Shown here in pieces: positions 13,953 to 23,056 of a stretch of 39,639 bases of DNA (the stretch's first letter is position 1; each line of letters begins with the position of its first letter). The stretch comes from Frankiales bacterium (GTDB taxonomy: Bacteria; Actinomycetota; Actinomycetes; Mycobacteriales; SCTD01). Location of the stretch: positions 1 through 39,639 of the forward strand of contig JAODNA010000223.1 of assembly GCA_025465135.1 (NCBI GenBank), read 5' to 3'. A program made the position numbers and the translations under genes. Under the pieces are notes generated by a model. That model was not told the origin of the DNA and did no database searches. It was given only the letters and a program-made list of their open reading frames with translations.

Positions 13953-14726
13953 GTGGCGTTCACCCCGGTCGCGCTCTTCCGCGAGACCGGGTCGTTCGTG
14001 GCGATGTCGCTCGACACGGGCCGGGCCGTGTTCCGCCGGCCGTTCCAGGTCAGGGAGTTCCTGCAGCAGTGCTGGTTCGTCGCCAGCGTCTCGATCCTGC
14101 CGACCTGCCTCGTCGCGATCCCCTTCGGCGCGATCATCGCGCTGCAGACGGGAGCCCTGATCCGCCAGCTCGGTGCGGTCTCGCTCAACGGCGGCGCTTC
14201 GGTCATCGCCGTCGTCCGCGAGGCCGGCCCCATCGTCACGGCGCTCGTGATCGCCGGAGCGGGCGGCTCCGCGGTCTGCGCAGACCTGGGTGCCCGCAAG
14301 ATCCGCGACGAGATCGATGCGATGGAGGTCCTCGGCATCGACCCGTTGCAGCGCCTGGTCGTCCCGCGCGTCTTCGCGATCATGGTCGTCTCCGCGCTGC
14401 TCAACGGGCTCGTGTCCGTCGTCGGCGTCGCGGGCGGCTACTTCTTCAGCGTCATCGTCCAGCACGGCACGCCCGGTCCGTACTTCGCGTCGTTCACCGA
14501 GCTGGCCCAGCTGCCCGACCTTTACCAGGCCGAAGCCAAAGCCATCGTGTTCGGCCTCGTGGCCGGGCTGATGGCGTCGTACAAGGGCTTGACCGCGAAG
14601 GGCGGGCCCAAGGGCGTCGGTGACGCCGTCAACCAGTCGGTCGTCTTCACGTTCATGCTGCTCTTCGCGATCAACTTCTTCGCCACAGCTCTCTACACGC
14701 AGCTCATCCCGCAGAAGGCGCTCTAG
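13953..14726 (+). CDS. yrbE4A: YrbE4A, Mce transporter permease
   Basis: 257-residue MlaE/YrbE-family integral membrane permease. It forms the ABC-type membrane channel of the Mce4 steroid importer together with YrbE4B; the ATPase MceG is not in this window and is usually encoded elsewhere. The family block GPIVTALVIAGAGGSAVCADLGARKIRDEIDAM (about residues 91-123) contains the conserved EExDAM-like coupling helix (here DEIDAM), followed by VLGIDPLQRLVVPRV. At least five hydrophobic segments are visible. GTG 13953 is preceded by GGAG at seven bases. It directly abuts yrbE4B (no gap). The order yrbE-yrbE-mceA to F identifies the operon. Confidence 0.9.
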   Translation: MAFTPVALFRETGSFVAMSLDTGRAVFRRPFQVREFLQQCWFVASVSILPTCLVAIPFGAIIALQTGALIRQLGAVSLNGGASVIAVVREAGPIVTALVIAGAGGSAVCADLGARKIRDEIDAMEVLGIDPLQRLVVPRVFAIMVVSALLNGLVSVVGVAGGYFFSVIVQHGTPGPYFASFTELAQLPDLYQAEAKAIVFGLVAGLMASYKGLTAKGGPKGVGDAVNQSVVFTFMLLFAINFFATALYTQLIPQKAL

Positions 14727-15593
14727 ATGGCGCAGCACGGGACCGGGGTCTGGCTGCCGAAGGTGCTGCGCGCCCCGCTGGCCGCGTCCAAGAAGGGCGG
14801 CGACGCGCTCGAGCAGCTCGGGCAGCAGGGCGCCTTCTACGCGCGTTCAGCCGTCGGCTCCCCACGCGTCGTCGGTCGCTACCGCAAGGAGGTGGCCCGG
14901 ATCCTGGCCGAGGTCGCCTTCGGCAGCGGCGCCCTCGCGGTCATCGGCGGCACCGTCGTGATCGTCGTCTTCATGACGTTCTTCACCGGCCTGGAGGTCG
15001 GTCAGCAGGGCTACAACTCGCTGAACTCGCTCGGGGCCGCCGTCTACACCGGCTTCGTGTCGGCCTACTTCAACACCCGTGAGATCGCCCCGATCATCGC
15101 GGCGATCGCGCTGTCCGCAACGGTCGGCTGCGGGTTCACCGCGCAGCTCGGCGCCATGCGCGTCAGCGAGGAGATCGACGCGCTCGAGACCCTCGCCGTC
15201 CCCTCCGTGCCGTTCCTCGTCACCACGCGACTCATCGCCGGCTTCGTCGCCGTCGTGCCGCTCTACGTCCTCGGGCTGCTCGCGTCCTACGTCTCCACCC
15301 AGCTCATCACGACCCAGCTCTTCGGGCAGTCGTCAGGGACCTATCACCACTACTTCACGCAGTTCCTGCCGCACAGCGACATCTTCATCTCGTTCGCGAA
15401 GGTGCTCGTCTTCGCGGTGATCATCATCCTGACCCACTGCTACTACGGCTACAACGCCAGCGGCGGCCCGGCGGGCGTCGGCGTCGCCGTCGGCCGGGCC
15501 GTGCGCCTCGCCATCACCAGCGTCGTGGCGGTCGACCTGCTGCTCGACCTGGCGCTCTACGGCACGACCGTCTCGGTCCGGATCGCCGGATGA
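14727..15593 (+). CDS. yrbE4B: YrbE4B, Mce transporter permease
   Basis: 288-residue second MlaE-family permease. The N-terminal 60 residues are soluble and basic; membrane segments follow from about residue 70. The coupling region is TAQLGAMRVSEEIDALETLAVPSVPFL-like (split here as AMRVSEEIDALE near 152-163), the family hallmark that contacts the ATPase. VYTGFVSAYFNTREIAPI and GYNASGGPAGVGVAVGRAVR are further conserved blocks. The ATG follows the TAG stop of yrbE4A directly, and its own stop overlaps the mce4A start (ATGA), so the permease pair and the first Mce subunit are translationally linked. Confidence 0.9.
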   Translation: MAQHGTGVWLPKVLRAPLAASKKGGDALEQLGQQGAFYARSAVGSPRVVGRYRKEVARILAEVAFGSGALAVIGGTVVIVVFMTFFTGLEVGQQGYNSLNSLGAAVYTGFVSAYFNTREIAPIIAAIALSATVGCGFTAQLGAMRVSEEIDALETLAVPSVPFLVTTRLIAGFVAVVPLYVLGLLASYVSTQLITTQLFGQSSGTYHHYFTQFLPHSDIFISFAKVLVFAVIIILTHCYYGYNASGGPAGVGVAVGRAVRLAITSVVAVDLLLDLALYGTTVSVRIAG

Positions 15594-16912
15594 CGCGACT
15601 CCGCTACCAGGCGTACGGCGTCGCGATGCTCGTCCTCGGTGCGCTCTTCGTCGCCGTGTGCCTGGCCTACTTCAACCAGGCCTTCCGCCCGGTGTCGAAG
15701 GTGTCCCTGCACATCTCGCGGTCCGGCCTGCAGCTGCTCCCCGGCTCGGACGTCAAGGTCCGCGGCCTGATCGTCGGCGACGTCTCCTCGATCACCTCGG
15801 ACGGGCAGGGCGCGGTCATCCACCTGCGGCTCGACCCGAAGCGCGCGCAGCGCCTGCCCGACAACGTCTCGGCCCGCCTGCTCCCCAAGACCATCTTCGG
15901 TGAGAAGTACGTCGACCTCATCCTGCCCGCGACGCCCTCCGCGCGGCACCTGTCCAGCGGCGACGTGATCCCCGAGGACCGCTCGCAACCCGCGCTCGAG
16001 ATCAGCAAGGCCCTGGACGACCTGCTGCCGATGCTGCGCAGCGTCCAGCCCGCGAAGCTGAACCAGACGCTGACCGCTCTCGCAACGGCGCTGGACGGCA
16101 ACGGCCAGCAGGTGGGGCACACCCTCGAGCAGCTGGATGCCTACTTCCGCCAGATCAACCCGCACCTTCCCGCGCTGCAGCACGACATCACGGCTCTCGT
16201 CGGCGTCGCGCAGACCTACGACGAGGCGGCCGGCTCCCTGCTCGAAGCGCTGCGCAACCTCACGGTCACGGCCGACACGGTCGTCGACCGCAAGGAACAG
16301 CTCACTGCGTTCCTCGGTGACGTGTCCGGCGCGGTGGACAACACCCGCGACCTGCTGGCCCGCAACGAGCAGAACATCATCGCCGTCAACAAGATCAACC
16401 GGCCCGTCGTCGAGCTGCTCGCGCGCTACGCACCGGAGTACCCCTGCTTCTTCCGCGGCTACGCCAAGCTGATCCCGCGGATCCACGCCGCGCTCCCGGA
16501 CCACCTGCCGGGCGTCGCGCAGAGGAACCACGCCGCCCATGTCGTCATCGAGTTCGTGCCGTCGTTCCCGGCGTACCAGTACCCCCTCGACCTGCCGCAG
16601 TTCAACGACACCCGCGGGCCCAACTGCTACGGCCTGCCCAACCCGCCGAGCTCGCTGCCGACCATCCGGTTCCGCGACGGCACCGAGGACGACCCGCGCT
16701 TCGGTCCCCCGCCGGCCGGCGTGACCGGCGCGAGCACCGCCGGGTCGACTGCCTACAGCCCGGCCATGGGCTCCGCGGGCACCAGCGACGAGCGCGGCGC
16801 GATGAGCACGTTCCTCGGCCCGGTGCTCGGGCTGCCGTCGTCGGAGGTCCCGGATCTCGCCGGGTTGTTGTTCGGCCCGATGGCCCGCGGCAGTGCGGTG
16901 AACCTCTCGTGA
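15590..16912 (+). CDS. mce4A: Mce4A, substrate-binding Mce/MlaD subunit
   Basis: 440-residue Mce protein. A membrane anchor (about residues 10-28) leads to an MlaD domain (about 36-115) that carries LLPGSDVKVRGLIVGDVSSI and the KTIFGEKYVDLILP strand. A long alpha-helical region (about 140-280) follows, which in Mce hexamers builds a needle-like tunnel across the envelope. The C-terminal part (about 285-440) is Pro/Gly-rich and includes YPCFFRGYAKLIPRIHAAL. Mce4A is the first of six different subunits of the steroid import channel. It overlaps yrbE4B and mce4B by four bases each. Confidence 0.9.
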   Translation: MTRLRYQAYGVAMLVLGALFVAVCLAYFNQAFRPVSKVSLHISRSGLQLLPGSDVKVRGLIVGDVSSITSDGQGAVIHLRLDPKRAQRLPDNVSARLLPKTIFGEKYVDLILPATPSARHLSSGDVIPEDRSQPALEISKALDDLLPMLRSVQPAKLNQTLTALATALDGNGQQVGHTLEQLDAYFRQINPHLPALQHDITALVGVAQTYDEAAGSLLEALRNLTVTADTVVDRKEQLTAFLGDVSGAVDNTRDLLARNEQNIIAVNKINRPVVELLARYAPEYPCFFRGYAKLIPRIHAALPDHLPGVAQRNHAAHVVIEFVPSFPAYQYPLDLPQFNDTRGPNCYGLPNPPSSLPTIRFRDGTEDDPRFGPPPAGVTGASTAGSTAYSPAMGSAGTSDERGAMSTFLGPVLGLPSSEVPDLAGLLFGPMARGSAVNLS

Positions 16913-17922
16913 AGACCTTGGGATCGAGCATCAAGATGGCCGTGTTCACGGTCGTGACGCTGCTGGCGACGGCGCTCCTCGCGGCAACGATCGCCAACAC
17001 GGACAGCCGCCCCACGACGTCGTACGGCGCGATCTTCACGGACGCGGTCAACCTCAACCCCGGCGACGAGGTCCGGCTCGCCGGCGTCCGGGTCGGCAGC
17101 GTCTCGGCGGTGCAGCTGTACCACGGCACCAAGGCGAAGGTGACGTTCGGTGTCGACCGGGCGGTGCCGCTGTCCACCACGACGCAGGCCGTCATCCGCT
17201 ACCGCAACCTGATCGGCCAGCGCTACCTCGCCATCGTCGACGGCCCGACCAGTGGCGAGCCGCTCCGCCCGCACGCCGTCATCCCCGAGGCTCTGACCCA
17301 GCCGGCCCTCAACCTGAACACGCTCTTCAACGGCTTCCGGCCGCTGCTCGCCGGCCTCGAGCCGGGCGACGTCAACCAGCTGTCCTACGAGCTGATCCGC
17401 GTCCTGCAGGGGGAGGGCGGCACGGTCGACGCGCTCTTCTCCCACGTGGCCTCGCTCAGCGGGACGCTCGCAGACCGCGATGCCCTCATCGGCCAGGTCA
17501 TCTCCAACCTCAACGCCGTCCTCGGACCGCTGGACAGCCGGGACCAGCAGCTGTCTGCCCTCATCACCAACCTGCAGGGGTTCATCAGCGGCCTGTCCGA
17601 GGACCGCAACGCCATCAGCAGCTCGCTCGTCAGCATCAACGACCTCGCGGGCACGACGGCATCGCTGCTCCAGGACGCGCGCCCGGCGCTGCAGGACGAC
17701 ATCACGCAGCTCGGCGTCCTTGCTGCCGGGCTGGACGAGCCGCAGAGCCGGCAGCTGCTCGAGCACTTCCTCCAGGCGACCCCGATGAAGCTGAAGGTGT
17801 CCACCCCGGAGGCGAGCTACGGCGCCTTCCTGAACTTCTACGTCTGCGCGGCCAACTTCATCCTCCCCGACGGCACGGTCACCGCGCCGTACCTCAACGA
17901 CACCAAGCGGTGCACGGGATGA
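16909..17922 (+). CDS. mce4B: Mce4B, Mce/MlaD subunit
   Basis: 337-residue Mce protein with an N-terminal anchor (about residues 7-26), an MlaD domain (about 35-112; NLNPGDEVRLAGVRVGSVSA, RNLIGQRYLAIVDG) and a helical region running to about residue 290. The end is a short domain with YGAFLNFYVCAANFILPDG, a motif typical of MceB. The GTG start overlaps mce4A as GTGA, and the stop overlaps the mce4C start as ATGA. It is expected to be one of six subunits of the hetero-hexameric lipid tunnel. Confidence 0.9.
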   Translation: MKTLGSSIKMAVFTVVTLLATALLAATIANTDSRPTTSYGAIFTDAVNLNPGDEVRLAGVRVGSVSAVQLYHGTKAKVTFGVDRAVPLSTTTQAVIRYRNLIGQRYLAIVDGPTSGEPLRPHAVIPEALTQPALNLNTLFNGFRPLLAGLEPGDVNQLSYELIRVLQGEGGTVDALFSHVASLSGTLADRDALIGQVISNLNAVLGPLDSRDQQLSALITNLQGFISGLSEDRNAISSSLVSINDLAGTTASLLQDARPALQDDITQLGVLAAGLDEPQSRQLLEHFLQATPMKLKVSTPEASYGAFLNFYVCAANFILPDGTVTAPYLNDTKRCTG

Positions 17923-18974
17923 GGTCCTTCCGCTCCCGCAACCCCGCGCCCATCGGCGCGGCGTTCATCGTCATGGTGCTGCTCGCGATGTACCTGTCGT
18001 TCAACATCGGGAAGATCTCGTTCGTCTCCGGCCCGACCTACCGGGCTGCGTTCAGCGAGTCCGCCGGGCTTCGCGTCAGTGACAAGGTGCGCATCGGCGG
18101 CGTCGCCGTCGGGCAGGTCTCGAAGGTCGCGCTGCACGGGAGTCATGTGCAGGTCACGTTCACCATCAAGAGCTCCGGCGTCCACCTGGGCATGGAGACG
18201 CGCGCGAGCATCCAGATCTTCACGCTGCTGGGCAACAAGTACCTCTCGCTCGAGCCCAAGGGGGAGGGCAGCTGGCCGCGGGGGCGCGAGCTGCCGCTGA
18301 GCCAGACGACCTCGCCCTACGACGTCGAGCCGGCCTTCCAGGACCTGACGCGGGCTGCCGGCGAGATCGACGTCAAGCAGCTCGCGGACGCCTTCGACAC
18401 GCTCTCGGCGACGTTCAAGAACTCGCCGCCGGCGGTTCGCGGCATGCTCGACGGCCTGAGCCGCCTGTCGGCCACGATCGCCTCCCGCGACGCCGAGCTG
18501 CACCAGCTCCTCGCTCACGCGTCGACCTTCACGGCCGTGCTGGCCGACCGGCGCGAGCAGTTCGTGCGGCTGTTCGGTGACGGCAGCGCGCTGCTCGCGA
18601 TGATCGACCAGCGGCGGCAGGTCATCAACGAGCTGCTCACCAACACCGTCGCGCTCAGCAGGGAGCTGACCGGTCTGGTTCACGACAACACGGCAACGCT
18701 CACGCCGATGCTCCAGCACCTGCACGGCGTCACGGCGCTGCTCGACGCCAACCAGCAGAACCTCGACGAGGTGATCAAGGGCCTCTACGTGTTCATCCGC
18801 GGCGAGGTCGACGCCACCGGAGCAGGGCCCTGGTTCGACGGCACGGCGATCAACGCGACCAACCCGTTCCACACCAACCTGCCGGTCCCGAAGGTCAGCT
18901 CGGTGGTGCCTCGCACCTTCGGTGACCTCCTGGGCGTGGCTGCCGCCCAAGCCGCCATCGAGGGCAAGAAGTGA
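17919..18974 (+). CDS. mce4C: Mce4C, Mce/MlaD subunit
   Basis: 351-residue Mce protein: anchor at about residues 10-29, MlaD domain at about 36-115 (GLRVSDKVRIGGVAVGQVSK, TLLGNKYLSLEPKG) and an extended helical region. It has the short C-terminus usual for MceC (VVPRTFGDLLGVAAAQAAIEG). ATG 17919 is taken as start because it overlaps the mce4B stop as ATGA; a GTG three codons upstream is possible. The stop overlaps mce4D as GTGA. Subunit of the Mce4 import tunnel. Confidence 0.88.
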   Translation: MRSFRSRNPAPIGAAFIVMVLLAMYLSFNIGKISFVSGPTYRAAFSESAGLRVSDKVRIGGVAVGQVSKVALHGSHVQVTFTIKSSGVHLGMETRASIQIFTLLGNKYLSLEPKGEGSWPRGRELPLSQTTSPYDVEPAFQDLTRAAGEIDVKQLADAFDTLSATFKNSPPAVRGMLDGLSRLSATIASRDAELHQLLAHASTFTAVLADRREQFVRLFGDGSALLAMIDQRRQVINELLTNTVALSRELTGLVHDNTATLTPMLQHLHGVTALLDANQQNLDEVIKGLYVFIRGEVDATGAGPWFDGTAINATNPFHTNLPVPKVSSVVPRTFGDLLGVAAAQAAIEGKK

Positions 18975-20041
18975 AGGGCCGCACCGGTCAGGCGGTGGCC
19001 GCCGTGGTTGCCCTCGTGCTCGTCGTGGCCGGCGTCGCGCTCGTCCGCGGCGGTGGTGACGTCAAGACGGCGACGGCGTACTTCCCGAAGGCGATCCACG
19101 TCTACAAGGGCTCCGAGGTCAGCGTTCTGGGCGTCCGGGTCGGCACCGTGACCGGTGTGCGGCCGGAGGGCACGTCGGTGCGCGTCGACTTCGAGTACGA
19201 CGCGAGCCAGAAGATCCCCGCCGACGCCTTTGCCGTCTTCGTCGAGCCGACCCTCGTGGCGGACCGGGCGCTGCAGCTCGCGCCGGTCTACACGGGCGGC
19301 CCGGTCCTCGCGGACAAGGCGGTCATCCCTCTCGCCAAGACCCAGGTGCCCGTCGAGCTGGACGACTTCAACCGCAACCTCAGCCGCCTAGCCGCCGCCC
19401 TCGGCCCGAACGGCGCCAACCGCGACGGCGCCGTCAGCCGGGCTGTCCAGGTCGGCGCGGACAACCTGCGCGGGCAGGGCTCGGCGCTCAACTCCACCGT
19501 CATTAACGTCTCCGACCTGATGACGACGCTCGACAACAGCAAGGACGCGCTCTTCGACACGGTCCACAACCTGCAGCTGTTCAGCAGCACGCTCGCTCAG
19601 CACGACGCGGAGACGCGCAGCTTCACGACCAACCTCGCGACGGTCACGGCTCAGCTCGACAGCGAGCGGGCCTCCTTCGCCGCCGCGGTGCACGAGGTCG
19701 GGGTGGCCCTCGAGCAGGTCACGACGTTCGTCAAGAGCAACAAGAAGCTGATCGCCACCGACGTCGCAGAGCTCTCCCGGATCACGACGATCCTCGCGAA
19801 GGAGCGGGTGCTGCTCGCGCACATCGCCGACATCGGCGCGGTGGGAGTCGGCAACTACCCGCACATGTACACCCCGTCCGCGCGCACCTACAACGCGCGG
19901 TTCGACAACAACGACCGCCAGGACAACCCCGCGCTGTTCATCTGCCAGCTCTACGAGTCGGTCGGCGGCTCGCCGCAGCAGTGCCTCGACTACCTCAAGC
20001 CGCTCAACGGCTTGCCCATACCGCCGAAGGCCGCGCGATGA
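18971..20041 (+). CDS. mce4D: Mce4D, Mce/MlaD subunit
   Basis: 356-residue Mce protein with an N-terminal anchor (about residues 8-25), an MlaD domain (about 33-110; VYKGSEVSVLGVRVGTVTGV, TLVADRALQLAPVYTGG) and a helical region to about 290. The C-terminal segment SARTYNARFDNNDRQDNPALFICQLYESVGG holds the MceD-type Cys residues that may form a disulphide. GTG 18971 overlaps the mce4C stop; the stop overlaps mce4E as ATGA. Subunit of the Mce4 tunnel. Confidence 0.88.
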   Translation: MKGRTGQAVAAVVALVLVVAGVALVRGGGDVKTATAYFPKAIHVYKGSEVSVLGVRVGTVTGVRPEGTSVRVDFEYDASQKIPADAFAVFVEPTLVADRALQLAPVYTGGPVLADKAVIPLAKTQVPVELDDFNRNLSRLAAALGPNGANRDGAVSRAVQVGADNLRGQGSALNSTVINVSDLMTTLDNSKDALFDTVHNLQLFSSTLAQHDAETRSFTTNLATVTAQLDSERASFAAAVHEVGVALEQVTTFVKSNKKLIATDVAELSRITTILAKERVLLAHIADIGAVGVGNYPHMYTPSARTYNARFDNNDRQDNPALFICQLYESVGGSPQQCLDYLKPLNGLPIPPKAAR

Positions 20042-21192
20042 GGGCCCGGCGGCTCGCAGCGAGCCTGACCCTGTGCGCCCTGTCTGTCAGTGGCTGCGGG
20101 TTCGGCGGCATCTACAGCCTCCCGCTGCCCGGAGCCGCGGGGACCGGCGCGCACACCTACACGGTCAACGTGCAGCTCGCCGATGCGCTCGACCTAGTGC
20201 CTTACTCCGCCGTGAAGGTCAACGACGCGACCGTCGGGCACGTGAAGTCCGTCGCGATCCAGGGCCGGCACGCCCTGGTCGTCTGCCAGCTCGAGGACCG
20301 CGTCGTGCTGCCCGCCAACAGCATCGCGCGCGTGTCGCAGACGAGCCTGCTCGGCGAGAAGTTCGTCGAGATCCACGGTCCGACGGCCGTAGCCGGTACC
20401 GGGCGGCTGAAGAACGGCTCGGTCATCGAGCTGGCCAACACCGACACCGACGCGACCGTCGAGGAGGTGCTCGGCGCGCTGTCCCTGCTGCTCAGCGGCG
20501 GCGGTCTGGCCCAGCTCCACACGATCGCCGCCGAGCTGAACACGGCCCTGGACGGCCGGGAGGGCACGGCTCGCGACCTGCTGGTCCAGCTGAACACGTT
20601 CGCCACCGGTCTCGACGTCCAGAAGGCCCAGATCGTGCAGGCGATCGACCGGGTCGACCGGCTCGCCTCGACGGTGAAGGGGCAGGAGACCGCGCTGACC
20701 GATGCCGTCGACCGGATGCCGCAGGCGCTCGCGATCCTGGCCTCCGACCGCAAGCAGCTCACCGCCCTGCTCGTGTCGCTGCAGCACCTGAGCACCATCG
20801 CGGTCCGCGTCGTCAACGGCACCCGGGACGACCTGCTCGCCAACCTCAACGCGCTCAAGCCGACCCTGACGAAGCTGGCCGAGGTCGGCAACGTCATCCC
20901 GAAGTCGCTCGAGGCGATCATCACCTACCCCACCGCCGACGGCGTGGAGAAGGGCTACTTCGGCGACTACGGCAACCTGGCCCTCACGGTCGACACGTCC
21001 TCCGCATCGCTGCTGAACACCTTCAGCCCGGCGGCATCGCCGACTCCGGTGCCGAGAACGGCCCCCGCCCCAACCGCCGTACCGCCGTCGGCCCTCCCGT
21101 CCCTGCCGCCGCTGCCCGGCCCCCGGCTCGGCGCGGCGCGCTGGCTGCGTGGCAGCACCCTCGACGACCTGCTCCTCGGGATCTTGCAGTGA
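20038..21192 (+). CDS. mce4E: Mce4E (LprN-type) lipoprotein subunit
   Basis: 384-residue Mce lipoprotein. The signal peptide MRARRLAASLTLCALSVSGC ends in the lipobox VSGC, with Cys20 as the lipidated residue. The MlaD domain follows (about 40-120; LVPYSAVKVNDATVGHVKSV, TSLLGEKFVEIHGP), then the helical needle region and a Pro/Ala-rich tail (about 335-365). In every mce operon the fifth gene is the lipoprotein, so the position agrees. ATG 20038 overlaps the mce4D stop as ATGA; the frame is open upstream without a signal peptide, so a start there is rejected. The stop overlaps mce4F (GTGA). Confidence 0.9.
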   Translation: MRARRLAASLTLCALSVSGCGFGGIYSLPLPGAAGTGAHTYTVNVQLADALDLVPYSAVKVNDATVGHVKSVAIQGRHALVVCQLEDRVVLPANSIARVSQTSLLGEKFVEIHGPTAVAGTGRLKNGSVIELANTDTDATVEEVLGALSLLLSGGGLAQLHTIAAELNTALDGREGTARDLLVQLNTFATGLDVQKAQIVQAIDRVDRLASTVKGQETALTDAVDRMPQALAILASDRKQLTALLVSLQHLSTIAVRVVNGTRDDLLANLNALKPTLTKLAEVGNVIPKSLEAIITYPTADGVEKGYFGDYGNLALTVDTSSASLLNTFSPAASPTPVPRTAPAPTAVPPSALPSLPPLPGPRLGAARWLRGSTLDDLLLGILQ

Positions 21193-22514
21193 CCGGCCGC
21201 GTGGTCGTGACGAAGCTCATCGTCTTCGCCCTCGTGACCGTGCTCGGCGTGGGCTACGTCCTCGTGCACTACATCGGCGCGGGCCGTGCGCTCCTCGGGC
21301 AGAGCTACACGGCCTACGTCGACCTGCCCGACTCGGGCGGCATCTTCACGACGGCGAGCGTCACCTACCGCGGAGTCGAGATCGGGCGCGTAGGGCAGAT
21401 CGCACTGCGCGACAACGGCATCCGGGTCGCCCTCGACCTCGACAGCCGACCGCAGATCCCCTCAGACGTCCGGGCGGTGATCGGCAACGGCTCAGCGCTG
21501 GGGGAGCAGTACGTCGACCTGCAGCCCGCGACGTCGGCCGGGCCGTACCTGCGTCAGGGCAGCATCATCCCCGCCGACCACACGTCGCTGCCCGTCTCCA
21601 CCGAGACCCTGCTCGTCAACCTGGACACCCTGGTGCGGTCGGTCCCCAATGCGGACCTGCACACGCTCGTCGACCAGCTCGGCACCGGCTTCGACGAGAC
21701 GGGCCCTGCGCTGCGCCGGCTGCTGGACGCGACGGGGAGCCTGTCGGCGACGGCCAACGTCGACGCACCCGACACCGTGCGCCTGCTGGAGGACGGCCGG
21801 ACCGTCCTCGACACGCAGAACGCGCTGAGCAACGACATCGTGGAGTTCTCCAAGCACCTCGCGTCGTTCTCGTCGACACTGCGAAGCAGTGACGCCGACA
21901 TCCGTACGCTGCTCACCACCGGCATCGGCGCCGCCGCGCAGGTCACGGCCGTGGAGCAGAGCCTCGACGCGACCCTGCCGATCACGCTGGGAAACCTGGT
22001 CTCGCTCGGGCAGGTGACCGCCGTCCGCATCCCCGCAGTGCGTCAGGTGCTGATCGTCTACCCGTACATCGTCGCGACCTCCTTCGGGCTGTTCCCGGGC
22101 GACGGCACGACGCGCTTCGGCGTGCCGGTGCCGCCGACGGAGGACTCCCAGCCGTGCACGACCGGCTACGTCCCTCCGGCAAAGCGCCGGCTGCCGTCCG
22201 AGCTCGCCTACCCGCCACTGCGCTACGACGCGTACTGCAAGGAGCCGAGCAGCTCGAGCGTCGGTCCGCGGGGGGCGCGACAGGCGCCCGAGCCGGACGG
22301 CAAGCGGCTGGCCGACGAGCCGTCGTACAAGAACAACGACGGCTTCCCGCACCCCTCGCCGTCGCCGGCGATCCAGCCCTCGGGTACGACGGAACCGGGC
22401 ACGACCCTGTCGGGTCCGGGGACCGGCGGCTACGTTCTAGCCTCGACCGGCGGTCAGCGAGAGCCTGGGGGGAACGAGTCGTGGAGGGCGCTGATCCTCG
22501 GCCCGTTGAGCTGA
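21189..22514 (+). CDS. mce4F: Mce4F, Mce/MlaD subunit with a long disordered tail
   Basis: 441-residue Mce protein: anchor at about residues 6-28, MlaD domain at about 38-115 (GIFTTASVTYRGVEIGRVGQ, GSALGEQYVDLQPA) and a helical region to about 290, ending with LIVYPYIVATSFGLFPGDG. From about residue 320 the sequence is rich in Pro, Ser, Gly and charged residues, with an SPSPA stretch and TTEPGTTLSGPGTGGY near the end; this tail is probably disordered. GTG 21189 is set by the GTGA overlap with mce4E, although the same frame is open for more than 1 kb upstream. The 3' end overlaps the next gene by 34 bp. Confidence 0.88.
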   Translation: MTGRVVVTKLIVFALVTVLGVGYVLVHYIGAGRALLGQSYTAYVDLPDSGGIFTTASVTYRGVEIGRVGQIALRDNGIRVALDLDSRPQIPSDVRAVIGNGSALGEQYVDLQPATSAGPYLRQGSIIPADHTSLPVSTETLLVNLDTLVRSVPNADLHTLVDQLGTGFDETGPALRRLLDATGSLSATANVDAPDTVRLLEDGRTVLDTQNALSNDIVEFSKHLASFSSTLRSSDADIRTLLTTGIGAAAQVTAVEQSLDATLPITLGNLVSLGQVTAVRIPAVRQVLIVYPYIVATSFGLFPGDGTTRFGVPVPPTEDSQPCTTGYVPPAKRRLPSELAYPPLRYDAYCKEPSSSSVGPRGARQAPEPDGKRLADEPSYKNNDGFPHPSPSPAIQPSGTTEPGTTLSGPGTGGYVLASTGGQREPGGNESWRALILGPLS

Positions 22515-23056
22515 GCCAGCCGACGCCCACCGAGCCGGCCCCCACCGAGCCCGTCCGTCGCGCACTCGGCCTGGTGATCGCGCTGGTCCTGCTGCTGCTC
22601 GCCCTGCTCGGCGGTGTCGGCTGGCTGGTCCAGGACGCGCGGACCGTGCGGCAGCGCGACGACGCGCGGCAGGCCGCCCTGCAGGCGGCGCGGCAGCAGG
22701 CCGTCAACCTCACGACCATCAGCTACGAAACGGCCGACCACGACCTCGCCCGCATCATCGCGGCGGCGACGGGCACGTTGAAGACGCAGTTCGAGGCGCA
22801 GCGCACGCAGTTCCCCACTGTCCTGAAGCGCGACAAGTCCGTCTCCGTCGGCACCGTCCTCGCTGCCGGGGTCGCGTCGCAGTCCAGCAGCACCGTCGAG
22901 GCCCTCGTCGCGGTGGATGCCTCGGTGTCCAACGCGGCGAGCGCGAAGGCGGGCAGCGGCAAGCTGGTGAAGCACTACCGGATGGACATGAAGCTGATCC
23001 GCGTCGGCGGCCGATGGCTCGTCAGTCAGGTCGCGTTCGCAGGGCTGCCGCAGTGA
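22481..23056 (+). CDS. Mce-associated membrane protein (Mas4A-like)
   Basis: 191-residue protein with a short cytosolic N-terminus, one membrane helix (about residues 30-50), a coiled-coil-like stretch (RQRDDARQAALQAARQQA) and a SnoaL/NTF2-like extracellular domain ending HYRMDMKLIRVGGRWLVSQV. Pairs of such Mce-associated proteins close mce operons and stabilise the transporter. GTG 22481 follows a GGGGGGAAC stretch and lies inside the end of mce4F; the longer open frame upstream is not supported. It overlaps the next gene as GTGA. The order and fold match mycobacterial Rv3493c/Rv3492c. Confidence 0.8.
   Translation: MEGADPRPVELSQPTPTEPAPTEPVRRALGLVIALVLLLLALLGGVGWLVQDARTVRQRDDARQAALQAARQQAVNLTTISYETADHDLARIIAAATGTLKTQFEAQRTQFPTVLKRDKSVSVGTVLAAGVASQSSSTVEALVAVDASVSNAASAKAGSGKLVKHYRMDMKLIRVGGRWLVSQVAFAGLPQ

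Noticed and set aside
20073-22514. An 813-codon open frame spanning mce4E and mce4F
   Set aside because: Only the part from GTG 21189 codes for a protein (Mce4F). Upstream the frame is an out-of-frame shadow of mce4E, open because of the high GC content.
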